From assembly GCA_007258455.2 (NCBI GenBank), contig VDFB02000003.1, forward strand, positions 37,265,733 through 37,329,732: 64,000 bases of DNA. Direction: 5' to 3'. Shown in pieces: positions 1 to 11,612 of this stretch. The notes under the pieces were generated by a model. It searched no databases and had not been told where the DNA came from. It saw only the letters and a program-made list of their open reading frames with translations. A program made the position numbers and the translations under genes. This stretch comes from Sequoia sempervirens (Eukaryota > Streptophyta > Pinopsida > Cupressales > Cupressaceae). Every line of letters begins with the position of its first letter. Position 1 is the stretch's first letter.

Positions 1-1041
1 TCCTTTTGGGTAAAAACCTCCACCAAGAAAAGAGGGGAAATCTATATTATTCTTCAAAGATAATACAATATATAAAATTTCTTCAATCTTGCATCCAATT
101 CAGCAACATTTGTGTAACTACAACTTCTCATAATGCCTCCATCTCAAGCCCTCAATATATAGACTCATGGAAGCTTAAAATGCCACCATAAAACATTACC
201 ATGGGTCAAAATGAGATTCCAAAATACAAAAATCCATATGATCCTTACATGCTAAACATAGACTCTTACATGACTCTTACTCCTTGCAAGTTGTCATAAA
301 ATCCCTATAAAATAGTGTAGAAGCTAAAGATTAGCTCGACACCCAAGACCACCTACAAAAACAATGAAAACCTTCTACAAGAGAGTGCAATTGCTTGATA
401 TTAAGAGTTATGAGATATATGATACAAATGTAAAATAGTTTTGCTTATATAGACAAGGTGAAAGATAAGATTAGACAAGATTATGACATGTGTCTCAATC
501 CTATAACATGTGACAACTAACTCAACTTATTATTAAATGACCTAGGAAAAAGTATTAAATGCCAAAAAGATAAGATAAGATCTAGATGACAACTAAGACT
601 TCTAGAAAGATTCCTAGGACCTAAGTAGACTTAATATGTAAATAGGACCCACTAATGAACTAGTTAGGTAAAATACCCATTTACACCAACAAATAGGAGA
701 TGTTCTTACATGCATCATAAACTATCAATAAATTATGAAAATATTCTCATGTCCAAAATGATTTTTATTTTCAACCCTTATAGTTGTCATAGAAATTGTC
801 ATAACATTCTTAAAAATAGGCTTTTCATGTTAGACCACAAAATGAGCATCTTTTAACAACTAATAACTTATTTTTCAAGGCACCAACATGTGACAAAAGT
901 GCCAACTCAAAATCTCATGCCCCTTTTGATGGAGCACAAATATTTAATAATATAATTGCCAAATAACTATACGAAAATGTAAAATAATAATAAATAACTA
1001 ACTTATGAATTGCCAAGATTAAGACATTTTAATTCTCAACA
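1..1041 (-). repeat. COP-1 3' LTR, running off the left edge
   Basis: Read on the minus strand, a purine-rich stretch (AAGTGGGAGA, about 1043-1052) is followed by TGTTGAGAATT starting at 1041. This is the usual junction of a copia polypurine tract with a 3' LTR. The LTR then runs leftwards. It carries a possible TATA box (CTATATAAGC on the minus strand, near 446-455) and ends beyond base 1 in a pyrimidine-rich stretch typical of copia LTR ends. The far end and any target duplication are outside the window, so the LTR length is unknown. Confidence 0.55.
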
Positions 1042-1059
1042 TTCTCCCACTTGTCGAAA

Positions 1060-2700
1060 ACCTTGCAAGAGCCAAAGGAATCACACCATTATGGAATCAA
1101 CTAGGCACAAAAAACAAGGTCTGTAACCTCCCTACACCAAATGAATTTTTTTGTGCTCACAAATTTGGTAAGATAATCTGCAATATTCACCTAAGTGTCA
1201 GTTTTGTTCAACTCAATCTGCCCATTAACAATTATTTGATGAACAAAGTGGTTATGAACATCCACATGCTTAGTCTAAGCATGATACATGATTATTGGCT
1301 AAATGAATTGCACTTTGGCTATCACATCCATTCTAAACTTTCCTACAATTATAACCAATACTTGTACACAATCCATGTAACTATAATAACTCCTTAGAAG
1401 CATGGGTGACATCCATATACTTTGCTACAGTAGTGGATAAAGAAATCGTGGGCTACCTCTTACTCATCCAACTTATAGCTTCTCCAAACAAAGTAAACAC
1501 ATACCCACTAACGTACCTTTGACTATCCAAGTCACCTGTCCAATCTGCATCAACAAAACCTTGTATGTCCAATATCTTATCCAAATTGTTGGTACCAAAA
1601 TAAACCAAATAATAATTACTACACAAATATTTTAACACCGTCTTTGCATAATTCTAATGCTCTCTACCAAGGTTGGATAGAAACCTTCCCAAAACTCCCA
1701 CTGCTTGGGCAATATCTAGTTTAATGTAAACCATTGCATGCATTAAACTTCCTACAAGACTAACATATGACACATTAGACATATCCTCAAAAGTATATTC
1801 ATGTTTAGGACACATATCTAAAATAATCTTAGTTCCAATTGGTAAAGGAATTTTAATCCGTGTAAAATAATGTTCACATACTTACTTTGTGACAACCAAA
1901 GCTTTATGTTACCTCAATTTCTTTTGATTTCCATTCCCAACATTTATCTTGCTGCCCCAAATCCTTCATCTCAAATGCACCTCAAATTTGAGCTTTCAAC
2001 TCACTAATCATAATTTTTGTGTTACTAAAAAGTAACATATCATCCACATACAAGATAACTATTAATAACTGGTCATTAATACATTTAATGTAAACACAAT
2101 GATCCTCTTCACTTCTAACAAACCCAATTTCAACACAAAATATTCAAATTTTAGATAACACATTTGGGATGATTGTTTTAAACCCTAAAGAGACTATTTT
2201 AACATGCAAACCAAGCATGCTTTCCTTTTTACCTCAAATCCTTTTGGTTGTTGCATATAAATTTCCTCTTCCATATCTCCATGCAAAAATATAGTCTTAA
2301 CATCCATTTGCTCAATTTCAAAATCATAAGCAATAGTTATGGATAAAAAATCTAATAGAAGATAATTTAGCAATAGGAGAGAAAATTTCACCAAAATCAA
2401 ATCCCTCTCTCTAAGAGTGGCCCTTAGCTACCACTCTAGCTTTGTACTTTTCCAATGAACCATCTACTCCAAATTTCTTCTTGTAGACTCACTTACATTC
2501 AATGGTGATGCAGGAGCATCTAGGTGCATAGGCGATCTAACATCACCCAAAACATTTTTCAATTGGAATTCAACAAAGTCTGAAGTCTCTTGGAGGAAGT
2601 CATATCGTTTTGGAGAAGCCCAAGGGTAGGTGATTAAACAAACCCTTGAAGTAAGGAAACCTTGATGAATGTGGAGGTACATGTCGATCTATCGGTGAAC
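1060..2700 (-). pseudogene. COP-1 Ty1/copia pol remnant: reverse transcriptase and RNase H
   Basis: Broken pol gene of a Ty1/copia retrotransposon, minus strand, read in several frames. From high to low coordinates it shows the start of the RVT_2 reverse transcriptase (EIEQMDVKTIFLHGD and EEEIYMQQPKGF, 2200-2400), the catalytic YVDDM box (2036-2050), the late RT region (SLMHAMVYIKLDIA, near 1740), and the RNase H core (GFVDADWTGDLDS with SGYVFTLFG, 1453-1570). An eroded RNase H tail with ADYLTKFVSTKKF lies near 1100-1200. The stretch 2464-2682 is the more diverged linker before RT. Frameshifts and stops make it non-functional. Integrase and gag are not readable upstream. The domain order fits an element transcribed leftwards with its 3' LTR at 1-1041. 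Confidence 0.85.
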
Positions 2701-3895
2701 CTTGTAACCCTGACAACAAGAAGGAAAGATGTTTGAGGTTCTAAAGATCCCCAACATCCCGACAAGCAAGAACATACATCAGGTTATTGGTAAAGTTAAT
2801 AACTTGATGACCAAGAAGATAAGGTTTTCAGGTTCCTAACGAACCCTAACACCTCGATATGCATAGGATTGCATTAGGCTATCGGTAATACCCTTACCCC
2901 AATGACTAAGGAGGAAAGGCACGAGTTTGTTGTGCTCCTCAACACTACATGATAGGCACAAATCTCTTATGACCCCTGAAATTGACCAAATGGAAGAAAG
3001 AACACGTAGAAGAGTTGAACGCCAATAAAATTTTTGAACTTTGACCCTCAATGATGTGAGAAATTTCAATGATTAATAATGAAATGAATGCACAAGTCAA
3101 TAAATCAAGTAATTAGGGAAGATTGTTCAACTTCCTTCAAATAGTTGAACTTCTAACGAAGCATGAAGGGGGAAAACAATATGATGGTGGGGAAAACGAA
3201 GCTTAGCAGAGATATTTGAATTGATTTGGTTTACACAACCTAAGATTGGGGCACATTATTCTAAGGGTAATTAGAGTGTGAATTTATCTTCCTAAGGTTT
3301 AAAAGTTTCATAAAACAATTTTAATTTTGAATAACATTAATTTGAAGTAATTTGGTTGTCTATTTAAACTTTGTACACGAATAAAGATTCAAATAATGTT
3401 ATTCAGGTCTATGGATATTCCTATTTGTGGCTGCTTGGTAAGGTTGTTTGATAAAACCCCCTCATCTCATCTACATCAAATGGTATTAGATCCAGGTTGT
3501 TCTTGTTGAGAGGATGTTGGTAATTGCAAAAGGTGAAGTGACAAGTGTTCTTGAGGCTCGAGAGGTCTATTGTAGGTGTGAAGAGAAGTCTTGCAATTAA
3601 AAAGAGAAGAGAGGGACGTTGAAACTTGTGAATGTAAATTTGATTTCCATGGTTTGTGGCTAGAAAATCAAAGATCATATTTGAGATTTGTTATGAGACA
3701 TGGAAAAAAAGTCCCCCAAGGAGAAGAAATCTAGATAAGAAGAGATGTTTGAACAACTTCATGTTGAGATGAGGAATTATTTACGAAATTTACTTACCAA
3801 ATTGACAAGAAATCCGGAGAATATGGAAGACCACACGAGCAGTGAAGAAAGTGAGGTTGATGAACATGATAGAGAAAACAAGCAACCAGTAGATG
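2701..3895. other. unassigned stretch upstream of COP-1 RT
   Basis: No domain could be recognised here. The minus strand has short open stretches (2836-3069 and 3421-3678) and the plus strand has one at 3745-3939 with an acidic tail. None has a motif I can name. By position it could hold eroded gag or integrase sequence of COP-1, but this is only a guess from order. Confidence 0.3.
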
Positions 3896-4110
3896 CATCA
3901 CAAATGCATCATAGTATCATAATCATAACATATGCATAATAATCATAATCATCCATCATAATCACAATAAATCATCATAAATATTCATCACATACATACA
4001 TATATATGATAATCATCATCACATCATCATCATAGACATAAAAAATATCATAAGTATCCATAACATGCATTTCATCATAACAACATAATAGAAAATAAAA
4101 TATACATCAT
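3896..4110. repeat. CAT/ATC-rich microsatellite-like tract
   Basis: Imperfect runs of CAT, ATC and AATCAT units alternate with ATAC units for about 200 bases, followed by an ATAT-rich stretch near 4270-4290. It is simple-sequence DNA with no coding potential. Confidence 0.8.
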
Positions 4111-4289
4111 AATCCATGTCATGAGTATCGTCATACACATCATATCAATAAAAAATAATATTCTTGTATATACATCAAATGTACAATGTCTATACATGGG
4201 CTACAGATCCATATCGATACAAATGTACATATCATGTAGGCATGGTGTCTACATCATGACACAAATACACATATGTATATATATACAAA

Positions 4290-5110
4290 CTACCCCTAAG
4301 CAGAGCTCCCTCTCCCAAAGTGTCCAAGTGATCCTTTGCCTCCTCCCTATCCTACTAGTGGTCATGGTGGCGGTGGCCCATGCTCCCTCAATTCCCCGAT
4401 TTGTTTGACCCATCCCCCCCAGACTATGTCTAAGTTTGTGTCTTGATTGAGTAGGGTGGAGCATGTTGCTCCCTAGGCATCAACATCTCATAGAGAGTCC
4501 TATAGTATGTAACCTCTTGAGTGATCTATCTCACCTTGTCCATAACCTATCATGCAGGTATCCCCACTATGGCCTTTTCTTGCTACCTTTGAGCCCTCTC
4601 AGAGTCTTTCTCTGTTGTGACACGTGCTAGCTAAGCATGTACCTATGATAGTTGTGTCTATACTTGGGCTAGTTGTACCTATATCCCATCTATCTCCATC
4701 ATTAACTATGTCACTTATGTATGCAGGTTGTCTCTCTTAGCCCAGGCCTGATCCCTATCTGCCCTCGTCCTCTCCCTCTATTTGTGAGCCTCATCTCACT
4801 CAAATAGTGTGGTTGCAACCTGCACCTATGTATCCTCTTCCCCCTTGTCCTCCCCCTGAGCGAGTACATGTACCTGTCCCTGTAGCTACGCTGCTAGCTG
4901 GGCTTCCCATCCCCCATCACTAGATCTCCCCATCCATCATCTCCTCCACCTCCACCATCGTCATCCCCATCTCCACCCCCTCTACCTCCTATTATCAATA
5001 CAACTAGCAATCTTCGTTGCCTCACCTGTTGTCCTCACCCTGATTCGAATGATGGCTATCCCACCCACTGTCCTTGAGTCTTGTCAATCTAGTAGGTGTT
5101 AGTGAACAGA
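4290..5110 (-). other. strand-asymmetric, pyrimidine-rich block; possible decayed coding DNA
   Basis: The plus strand is strongly C/T-rich (many CCTCC, CTCCC and CATCC runs), so the minus strand is purine-rich. GC content is higher than in the flanks. On the minus strand there are interrupted readings rich in Glu, Arg and Gly, and a stretch with TYYRTLYEMLMP-like spacing near 4480-4510. This may be an eroded gag-like coiled coil, but I recognise no family. Confidence 0.3.
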
Positions 5111-6007
5111 TTTGTCCTTTACAAAATGAATATAAAATGACTTTATAACACCCAAGAAGGATGAATCAATCCATAACAGTTAGAGAGATCACCATTGCAT
5201 TGGTGATCTTCCTCTGAATTTTGATTGAGGTACAACTCCCTCTTCTAATATAATTTTGTATTTTTTAAATATAAACTTGGGGTATGCTTTTTACTAGAAA
5301 GAAGGAAAGGAAAACTAGCACTTGTTCATAGCCACATGAGACAAGTGCAAAGAGCAATGCTTAAACTAACTACTATTGAAATGAAAGGACTAGCAAACAA
5401 TCAATATTGTGACTCAAAGATTAGACTACTAACGTTTGCTAACTCGACTCAACACAATTCCACCCATTTACTGTAAATAACATGAATCAAATGCCACAAA
5501 ACAACACATTCTCAAAGGAAAGGAATGTTCAAATGCCTGCCAAAGCTCAAAGACTTTTTCACAAACATTAACATCTAATTCACAATTATTACACAAAGAC
5601 AATAACCTTTAACAGGAAATAATTGAAACTACAAAATTTGATCCTATATTTAAATTGATTCTCACTCATGCATCAAAGTGCAAGGGGGGTCAAAATGTTG
5701 GACCCTTCATTGATTGTTGTTTTTGGGGATGGTTATGATTGCATCCCGTTTCTCGATTGACAGGGCATGAGGATGAACCATCACTTAATATAAATGAACC
5801 ATGTGGCCTTTCTTCGTGCAAAATGATCACCACCTTAATTTCTTTGTGACTATTGGCATGCCACCTAGATCATTCCATCTAGTTCTTTTAATGTTGAGGA
5901 CTGTTTGAATCCAATTTACAAGATCTCCATCATGTCGCCATACTTGAATTAATTAAGTTGAAGCAATTTGTGTGTGCTTCGACATTTATTGCTTCAAACA
6001 AAGCTCC
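5111..6007. other. intergenic, no recognisable feature
   Basis: AT-rich sequence without open frames or repeats that I can identify. It ends at the promoter-like elements of the small ORF at 6084. Confidence 0.4.
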
Positions 6008-6035
6008 ACCAATTTTTCCCTGTCACTCTATAAAT
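6008..6035 (+). promoter_or_regulatory. CCAAT and TATA elements before the 172-aa ORF
   Basis: A CCAAT motif (about 6008-6013) is followed by TATAAAT at 6029-6035. The TATA box lies 49 bases before the ATG at 6084, which places a predicted start near 6060-6065 and leaves a short leader. This arrangement suits a real plant core promoter. It is a match by eye, not evidence of expression. Confidence 0.5.
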
Positions 6036-6083
6036 CCTACTCATCTCTATTCATTTTGCACAATGTTAGTTACATCTTGAAGC

Positions 6084-6602
6084 ATGTCGAGCTCATCGAG
6101 TGAGATAGTTATGGAGAGTGACTTCATAGTAGTAGAAGGCATTGAGTGCAGTGTTGTTCGCAGGCTGGTGCAGGATCAACTTAAAGAAGTATTCCTCATT
6201 CGTAGTGATGTGGAGGAAGAAGTCATTCGTAAGGTGATCGATGAACACTTCCTATCGCAAGTGCATGCTCATAATGTCACCATGCTCGAGCATTTTCTAT
6301 ATAATATCGTACACACTTTTGGTTTGTTTGGATGGGCTTTGTGGGTTGTTGAGCATTTGGTTCATCCACGGTACTTACAAAGTGTCGAAGATGTGTTGAG
6401 AGGGATTTCCGTTCACCCTCACATGGGCCCGATTGGTGACACTATCTATATCTCCTATGCACTGCGAAATGAGAGGGTTGGCCAAGTTGTTACTCTGATG
6501 AGTGTTGGCCTTGAAAGCAACAACATGGAGACATTTGCTCACTTGTGGAGTACACTGAGAACCTTTTCTCCCTTGCACAAATTGAGTGAATGCAAGAAGT
6601 GA
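6084..6602 (+). CDS. unassigned intact 172-aa ORF
   Basis: An uninterrupted ATG-to-TGA frame of 172 codons in a region where nearly every other long frame is transposon debris. The start context (A at -3) is good for plants. The protein begins with a Ser run, has an acidic first half (DVEEEVIRKVIDEH, residues 42-55), a hydrophobic stretch at residues 71-89 (FLYNIVHTFGLFGWALWVV), and a polar end with SECKK. There is no signal peptide, zinc-binding set or ATPase motif. TATA and CCAAT motifs lie upstream and an AATAAA about 100 bases downstream, so it has the parts of a single-exon gene. I do not recognise a family. It could be a lineage-specific small gene, a late exon of a larger gene, or a captured fragment. 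Confidence 0.5.
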   Translation: MSSSSSEIVMESDFIVVEGIECSVVRRLVQDQLKEVFLIRSDVEEEVIRKVIDEHFLSQVHAHNVTMLEHFLYNIVHTFGLFGWALWVVEHLVHPRYLQSVEDVLRGISVHPHMGPIGDTIYISYALRNERVGQVVTLMSVGLESNNMETFAHLWSTLRTFSPLHKLSECKK

Positions 6603-6705
6603 TCGAGGCCATCCAAGTTATCATATTTACCCTTTGTGTTTGAACCCCCTGTTATGGAATCACCCCTTTTTGGCAATGTAATATGAAATTTTATCGATAC
6701 ATATA

Positions 6706-6711
6706 AATAAA
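6706..6711 (+). terminator. possible poly(A) signal of the 172-aa ORF
   Basis: AATAAA lies about 100 bases after the stop at 6602, in a T/A-rich stretch with a TATATAT run just after it. Plant near-upstream elements are loose, so this is supporting evidence only. Confidence 0.35.
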
Positions 6712-6739
6712 TATATATATCTTTTTGGATTTTCAATTA

Positions 6740-7570
6740 TTCTACATCATGGAGATCTTTATCTGTTTCAAACTTATTGTAAATTTAATTGTATGCTCAT
6801 AGGAATGTATGAAAAATTGTGTTTCTTTGTGAACAATCTTCTTTTCATGTAATTTCATCCTCAGAAATGAAAATATTTTAGCCCCATATGTATTGGTAAA
6901 TGCCTCTGAATGAATTATGGAATAGCATCAGAGTTCGCTAGGGTTAAAGAAACCTACTTGTATGTCGCCCCAAAGAATGAACTTAACGTTTCAATTTGTC
7001 TGTTAGTGTTCATATGAAACACTTTGAGAAGATCTTCAGAAGTTAATCAATAATGCTATTGGAAAGAAATGAGTTTGAAAACCTCGTTGGAATTGACAAA
7101 GGTTTTAAAACTCTATAGAGTTTCACCCATTTTCATCATTTTGCTTGTTTAATTTTTGATAACAACACGCTTTCACAACCTTTGGGTCCCACCAACAAAC
7201 TTTTGATCTTTATAGTGATGGTCCTCAGGAAAACGCATAGGTTCGACAAATGAGTCGGGGTGCAAAATAGTTTTACAACTTAGCTAAAGACCAACAAATA
7301 CACCCTTCTTATTTATAAGTATTTGAAGGGAATTTTAAAAGAGGGGCTAAAAATCAATGGTAATAGTAGGGATATGTCATTATTGTTGCATTTCCTATCA
7401 ATTACACAATAATTCAATTGTGTAGTTTTATCATGTATTTGTGCAATGATATTCATCATTTGCACAACAAATCAATTATGCCACATTTTCTTGCAAATGC
7501 ATAATTGTGCATCAATTGCACATCACTGCTTATCAATTGTGCAACATTGTGTCATTTGTGTTGCATGGTG
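6740..7570. other. intergenic; ends in a TGTGCA/ATTGCACA-rich stretch
   Basis: There are no open frames of note. From about 7400 to 7560 the motif TTGTGCAA or its complement TTGCACAA recurs many times in both directions. It leads directly into the duplicated unit that follows, which carries the same motif in a palindrome. Confidence 0.4.
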
Positions 7571-7945
7571 TGCGCCCTTGGTCTCCTTGTGTTGTGCAAC
7601 ACAACAGTTGGGTTTGTGACATGGCTTAACTGCCTCTCGTGGATTCATTAACTCTGGCAGTTGTATTAGGCATTAACAGGTCAATCTTTTGGTGTAATGA
7701 CAACTACCTGTGCAACAATTGGTATTAAAGCCTAGGTCACAAGTTCAAACCCCTCGCTTGCATGGGGGGGAATTGTTGCAAGGTGTACGCCCTTGGTCTC
7801 CTTGTGTTGTGCAACACAACACTTGGGTTCGTGACATGGCTTAACCGCCTCCTGTGGATTCATTAACTCTGGCAGTTGTATCGGGCATTAACAGGTCAAT
7901 CTTTTGGTGCAACGACAACTGTCTGTGCAACAATTTGTGCATCTT
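7571..7945 (+). repeat. tandem duplication of a 225-bp SINE-like unit
   Basis: A 225-bp unit starts at 7571 and starts again at 7796, where the second copy is cut short after about 150 bases; the two are about 93% alike by eye. Each copy has the palindrome TGTGTTG-TG-CAACACA near its start. The first copy contains AGTTCAAACCC (near 7742-7752), which fits a pol III B box, and TGGTGTAATG about 50 bases before it resembles an A box. A tRNA-derived SINE is therefore plausible, but the ends are not clear and I do not recognise the family. Confidence 0.45.
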
Positions 7946-8389
7946 TAACCTTCAATTTGACTTTTGTTCTAACCTAATCTTAGGCCTAATAAATGCACCT
8001 ACGTCTACCCATAGAGACTTCGGGGATAGGCACTCACCGCTAGTCCTACACCGGCTGGTCGCTCAAACACTCAAAAACTCTTCGCTTGATGAATTACCCT
8101 TATAATTCTCTCCATCTTGTGGACTACTCTTCTCTAGGATGCTTTATAGGCTTTGGATTCTTAAGAGTGTGAGAGTGCAAATGAGCTCCTTTGACCTTCC
8201 CAATCCTATATATAGCCCTCTTAGCCCCAGGGTTTCATCCCAACACTCCTTAGCTATTTCTTTTTTATCCTAGTGTCTTTTCTAGCTTCTTTGTCACTCT
8301 TATCCTACCTAACCTAGCCTATCAATCCTATCGTGAGCTCGACCAAACAATTATTTTCTCTAGAGAATCTCTTGAGGAGGCACCATACC
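7946..8389. other. no recognisable feature
   Basis: A mixed-composition stretch with a short open plus frame and no motif. It borders the gypsy RT fragment on its right and may include decayed sequence of that element. Confidence 0.3.
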
Positions 8390-8735
8390 TCCATCCCTCG
8401 ATCCATTATAAATGTAGTCTTGTGTTGTTATGAATCCTTGACCACCACTTTATTGTAGCCTAAGAATCCATCCATCATGGACATTTTGATCTTGTTACCA
8501 TTTGCATGAAGTGATCCATACTTGGGAGTGCATATTTGTCTTTAGGAGACTTGATGTTCAAGTTCCTAAAATCCAGACATAGTATTATCTCTCCATTTTC
8601 TTCCTAATTAGAACAAGGTTTGACACCCATTCAGAGTATTGGATTGGCTTGATAATTCCTCTCTTTCAAGTTCATTAGCTCTTTTTTCATTTTGGGAGCA
8701 AGTGTAGGATTGATGGGCCTCTTTTTTTTGTCTAA
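8390..8735 (-). pseudogene. GYP-1 Ty3/gypsy reverse transcriptase fragment
   Basis: Minus-strand reading with the hallmark start of a plant Ty3/gypsy RT. RPINPTLAPKMKKEL (about 8690-8735) is followed by a GEIILCLDFRNLN box (8556-8595), then SPKDKYALPSMDHFMQMV (near 8500-8550), all typical of fingers and palm motif A. The reading decays after the next 60 bases and the YxDD box is not seen. It lies downstream, in minus-strand order, of the protease and RNase H-like remnant at 9731-11040, so both are probably parts of one element separated by an AT-rich insertion. Confidence 0.8.
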
Positions 8736-9730
8736 AATATTTTGCATCAAATCAATGGAGAATTATATGTTGAAACAAGTCCTCTCTATATTATTTAAGT
8801 TTATCATATGACCATACAAAACACCTTTTGAATATTTTCAATAGTACATGTAGGCACCTAAAAATGAATAATGCATTTTCATCTTGTCATTTCATCATTA
8901 TCCTCTTCAATTATTCTATCCATATTAAGTAAAATGTATTTTTAATTATTTAATTAAGCTAATATCCTCTCTTTTCATTCATAATTAATTTTTTTATCAT
9001 ATCTATATTAATTAAATAATTTTTAATTATTAAATTAATTCATCACTTATCATTTTCCCTCCAACATTAATCAAATTCAAAATTATATCTTTGGTCCTCT
9101 ATAATTAAATAATTTTTTAAAAATTAATTAGTTAACACTCCTCTTTTAAATTAAATAATTAAAATAATTTATTTAAATTTAAATTATCCTTTCTTCCAAA
9201 CCCAACTACACTCTTATTTATTTAATTCTTTTGACTTTCCCTCTTTCATCAAAATTCAAATTTAGCTCCTACCCTATCTTGATTTTTCTTATCCATTGAT
9301 CTTTCTAATCAATCTTCGCCATTGATCAAATATCAAGTGAAGCATATAAATACAAAGCTTTCATTCATTCCTATCCCCTAGCTGGCCTACATTATGATCA
9401 AGCACATTATCAATCATTATCAAGAATTATCAATCAATCAAGCTATCCTTATCAAGCAAAAGGTATCATACATCTTTGAGCATCTATCATTATCATTGAT
9501 ATCATACTATCATCGTGTTTTCATGGTTATGTTACTTTGAAGAGCAACCCGCAATGGAGAAAATCAAGGTATTTGCTATGATGACTTTGTTTAATTTTGA
9601 GCCAAGATGTTGAGCTTCATTAAGTGATGGCTGAAGTGTGAATTTGGTATTTTCATTGTATTGTTACTATTTTATATACTTCACATTTTCATCATCACAG
9701 TACAAATAGCATTTAATTTTTGTTTCTTTC
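8736..9730. other. AT-rich block between two GYP-1 parts, possibly an inserted LTR
   Basis: About 1 kb of AT-rich DNA with many AATTAATT and TTAATTAA runs, with no coding potential. It splits the gypsy linker at 9731-9800 from its RT at 8735. It contains a possible LTR start (TGTAGGCACC, near 8849) and repeated ATCAA/TATCA stretches near 9380-9480 like the leaders of conifer LTRs. No clear ends or target duplication were found. Confidence 0.35.
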
Positions 9731-11040
9731 AATCTCTTAGTGATGTAAATCATCTCAGGTTCTTCTTTTGTACCTAGATATACACTATCAACATTATCTT
9801 CATCAATAGGTTTACTCCTAGTCTTGTAGCAATCTTCACTATCAAAAATTATTTTAAACTCTACCGATCCTTTAGCAATTGTTGGTTTTTAATTGCCTAA
9901 CTTCATTTCCCAACAACATATCCTTACCATCTTTCATCTCAATCATAGGTTCCCAATATATCAATTGGTTGTCAAATACATCCACACAATTTAAAAACCT
10001 ATATATATATCTATTGATTATCATTGAACACTTTCCAAATATGGATGTTATTTGGTATGCTTGACCTTGTGAGGATTTCAATGTTGAATTGGTCATGAGA
10101 AAGAGTTGATCTTAAATCAAATTTGGATGCTTCAACAACCAAAGCATCAATAACATGTTATGGTCTATCAACTCATTCAATGCCAATCATATCAAACAAT
10201 TCATTGGTATCCCAAATTGCATTTCTATATGTTTTCAACATTTCATCCTTTATATCATACATGTACTTTACTTGCAAGGCAATAAACTCTAAATTTTCAA
10301 GAATTTTTTTTCCATCCTTGTGAGAAAAAATTAGTCTTAGCATGAGATCTTCATACTTGAAATTTTTTTAGTGCATTGTAATGCTAAATTGAATGCATAC
10401 TTGAAAGAGTCACCATTGGGAGAGACAAAAACAACCTCTACTCTTAAAAAATCTCTTGAAAATGCACCATCAAATAGCATGGTCCATAAAAAAATTCACT
10501 TTCAACAAGGGTAGATCACACGAAAGACTTAGTATTTTCTTGATCGTCTTCATCACAATACCCAATGAACTAGTTGAGTACAACACTTCATTGGTTGATT
10601 TATATCAATCCTCAATGATGTGCAAAATCTTCTTTTCTCTTAACAATATGATCCCTTCTCCTTGCAATGAAAAAGTAGCATATGATAGATTTGTTTGTAT
10701 ACTACATCCCATTGAAGCTATCCACTTTTTGGAAAGAAATTATCCCATTTTGTTGGAGAATCTATCATGATTATGTCCACTAGGAATGATATATTTCTCT
10801 ATACAGCCAATTGAACCTCCACATTGTTCACAACTCCTACCATATCCACTTCTCTTGAATCCATGACAAAGCATTTACCACTTGAGCCATATCAATAGGG
10901 TTGTAATTAGGAAAGGGTACACCATGTGTAATAGTTAAATCATAAGCATCAAGAGTATAAGGCATGACTACACTACAAGAGGGAAGATCCTTACCTCTCA
11001 TCATTTTCTTATTTTCTTTGTCTCCATCTTGTCCCTTCAT
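9731..11040 (-). pseudogene. GYP-1 Ty3/gypsy remnant: protease-like, RNase H-like and linker segments
   Basis: Frame-broken minus-strand coding remnant. From high to low coordinates: a retroviral-type protease tail (VVNNVEVQLAV, then DIIMIDSPTKWDNF, 10730-10850), a bridging segment (NQSNEVLYSTSSLG-like, near 10570-10620), and an RNase H-like start (MLFDGAFSR and VVFVSPNGDSFKYAFNLAL, 10390-10480). After these come the helix region (MLKTYRNAIWDTNELFD, near 10190-10240), a tail (RFLNCVDVFDNQLIYWEP, about 9950-10010), and a charged linker (VDSVYLGTKEEPEMIYITK, 9735-9800) of the kind that precedes RT in plant gypsy elements. The RT itself is at 8390-8735. The RNase H-like part thus sits before RT, not after it. 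Confidence 0.7.
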
Positions 11041-11612
11041 TGGTTGAGACTAAATTCATTATTCTTTGTTGTTCAAGTATATCCCCTTTGAAACAACTAT
11101 AATACTTGAGGGCATTGCTTGGTTATGAGAATTAGGCACCTATATACTCTTGGATTCTTGTTATTGTCCTACATTTTTCTTTTTATCCACTACCTTCCTT
11201 GTAATGGCATCATTCTTAGTCAAGTTTTTTACCTTTTATTTCCTTTGTTTGCACCTACATCATCCCTATTTGGTACATCAAAAACCTTATCCCATGTAGG
11301 TACATGCTTGTTTCTCAATTGATATCCATTTTGATATGTCTTGTTGGTGCATCTATAATAGAATCTTCAAAAACATATTATCACAATTAAATTTAAAATG
11401 ATTGTATTATTTATTTATTGCAATTACTCTCTTTGTATTTATATATCTTTTATGTTTATTTTATATTTATGACCAAATTAAATTCATCTAATCTAACTTT
11501 CACATTTAACAATTTTATCTTTGATAAAATAAATGTAAATATTTTTCACACACACACACATGTACACTCTAACTATAAGATTTTCTATGTGGGGCGTGTG
11601 TTTGATTTTATC
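11041..11612. other. no recognisable feature
   Basis: An AT-rich stretch with short open plus frames (11119-11322, 11418-11639) that carry no motif. It includes a short CACACACA run near 11550. It may be eroded sequence upstream of the GYP-1 protease. Confidence 0.3.

Noticed and set aside
4121..4464. Open frames on both strands around 4121-4464
   Set aside because: They overlap each other across simple-sequence DNA and show no motif or conserved composition.
7730..7760. A tRNA gene at the GTTCAAACCC box
   Set aside because: No cloverleaf could be drawn with acceptor and anticodon stems. Only A- and B-box-like words are present, so it was called SINE-like.
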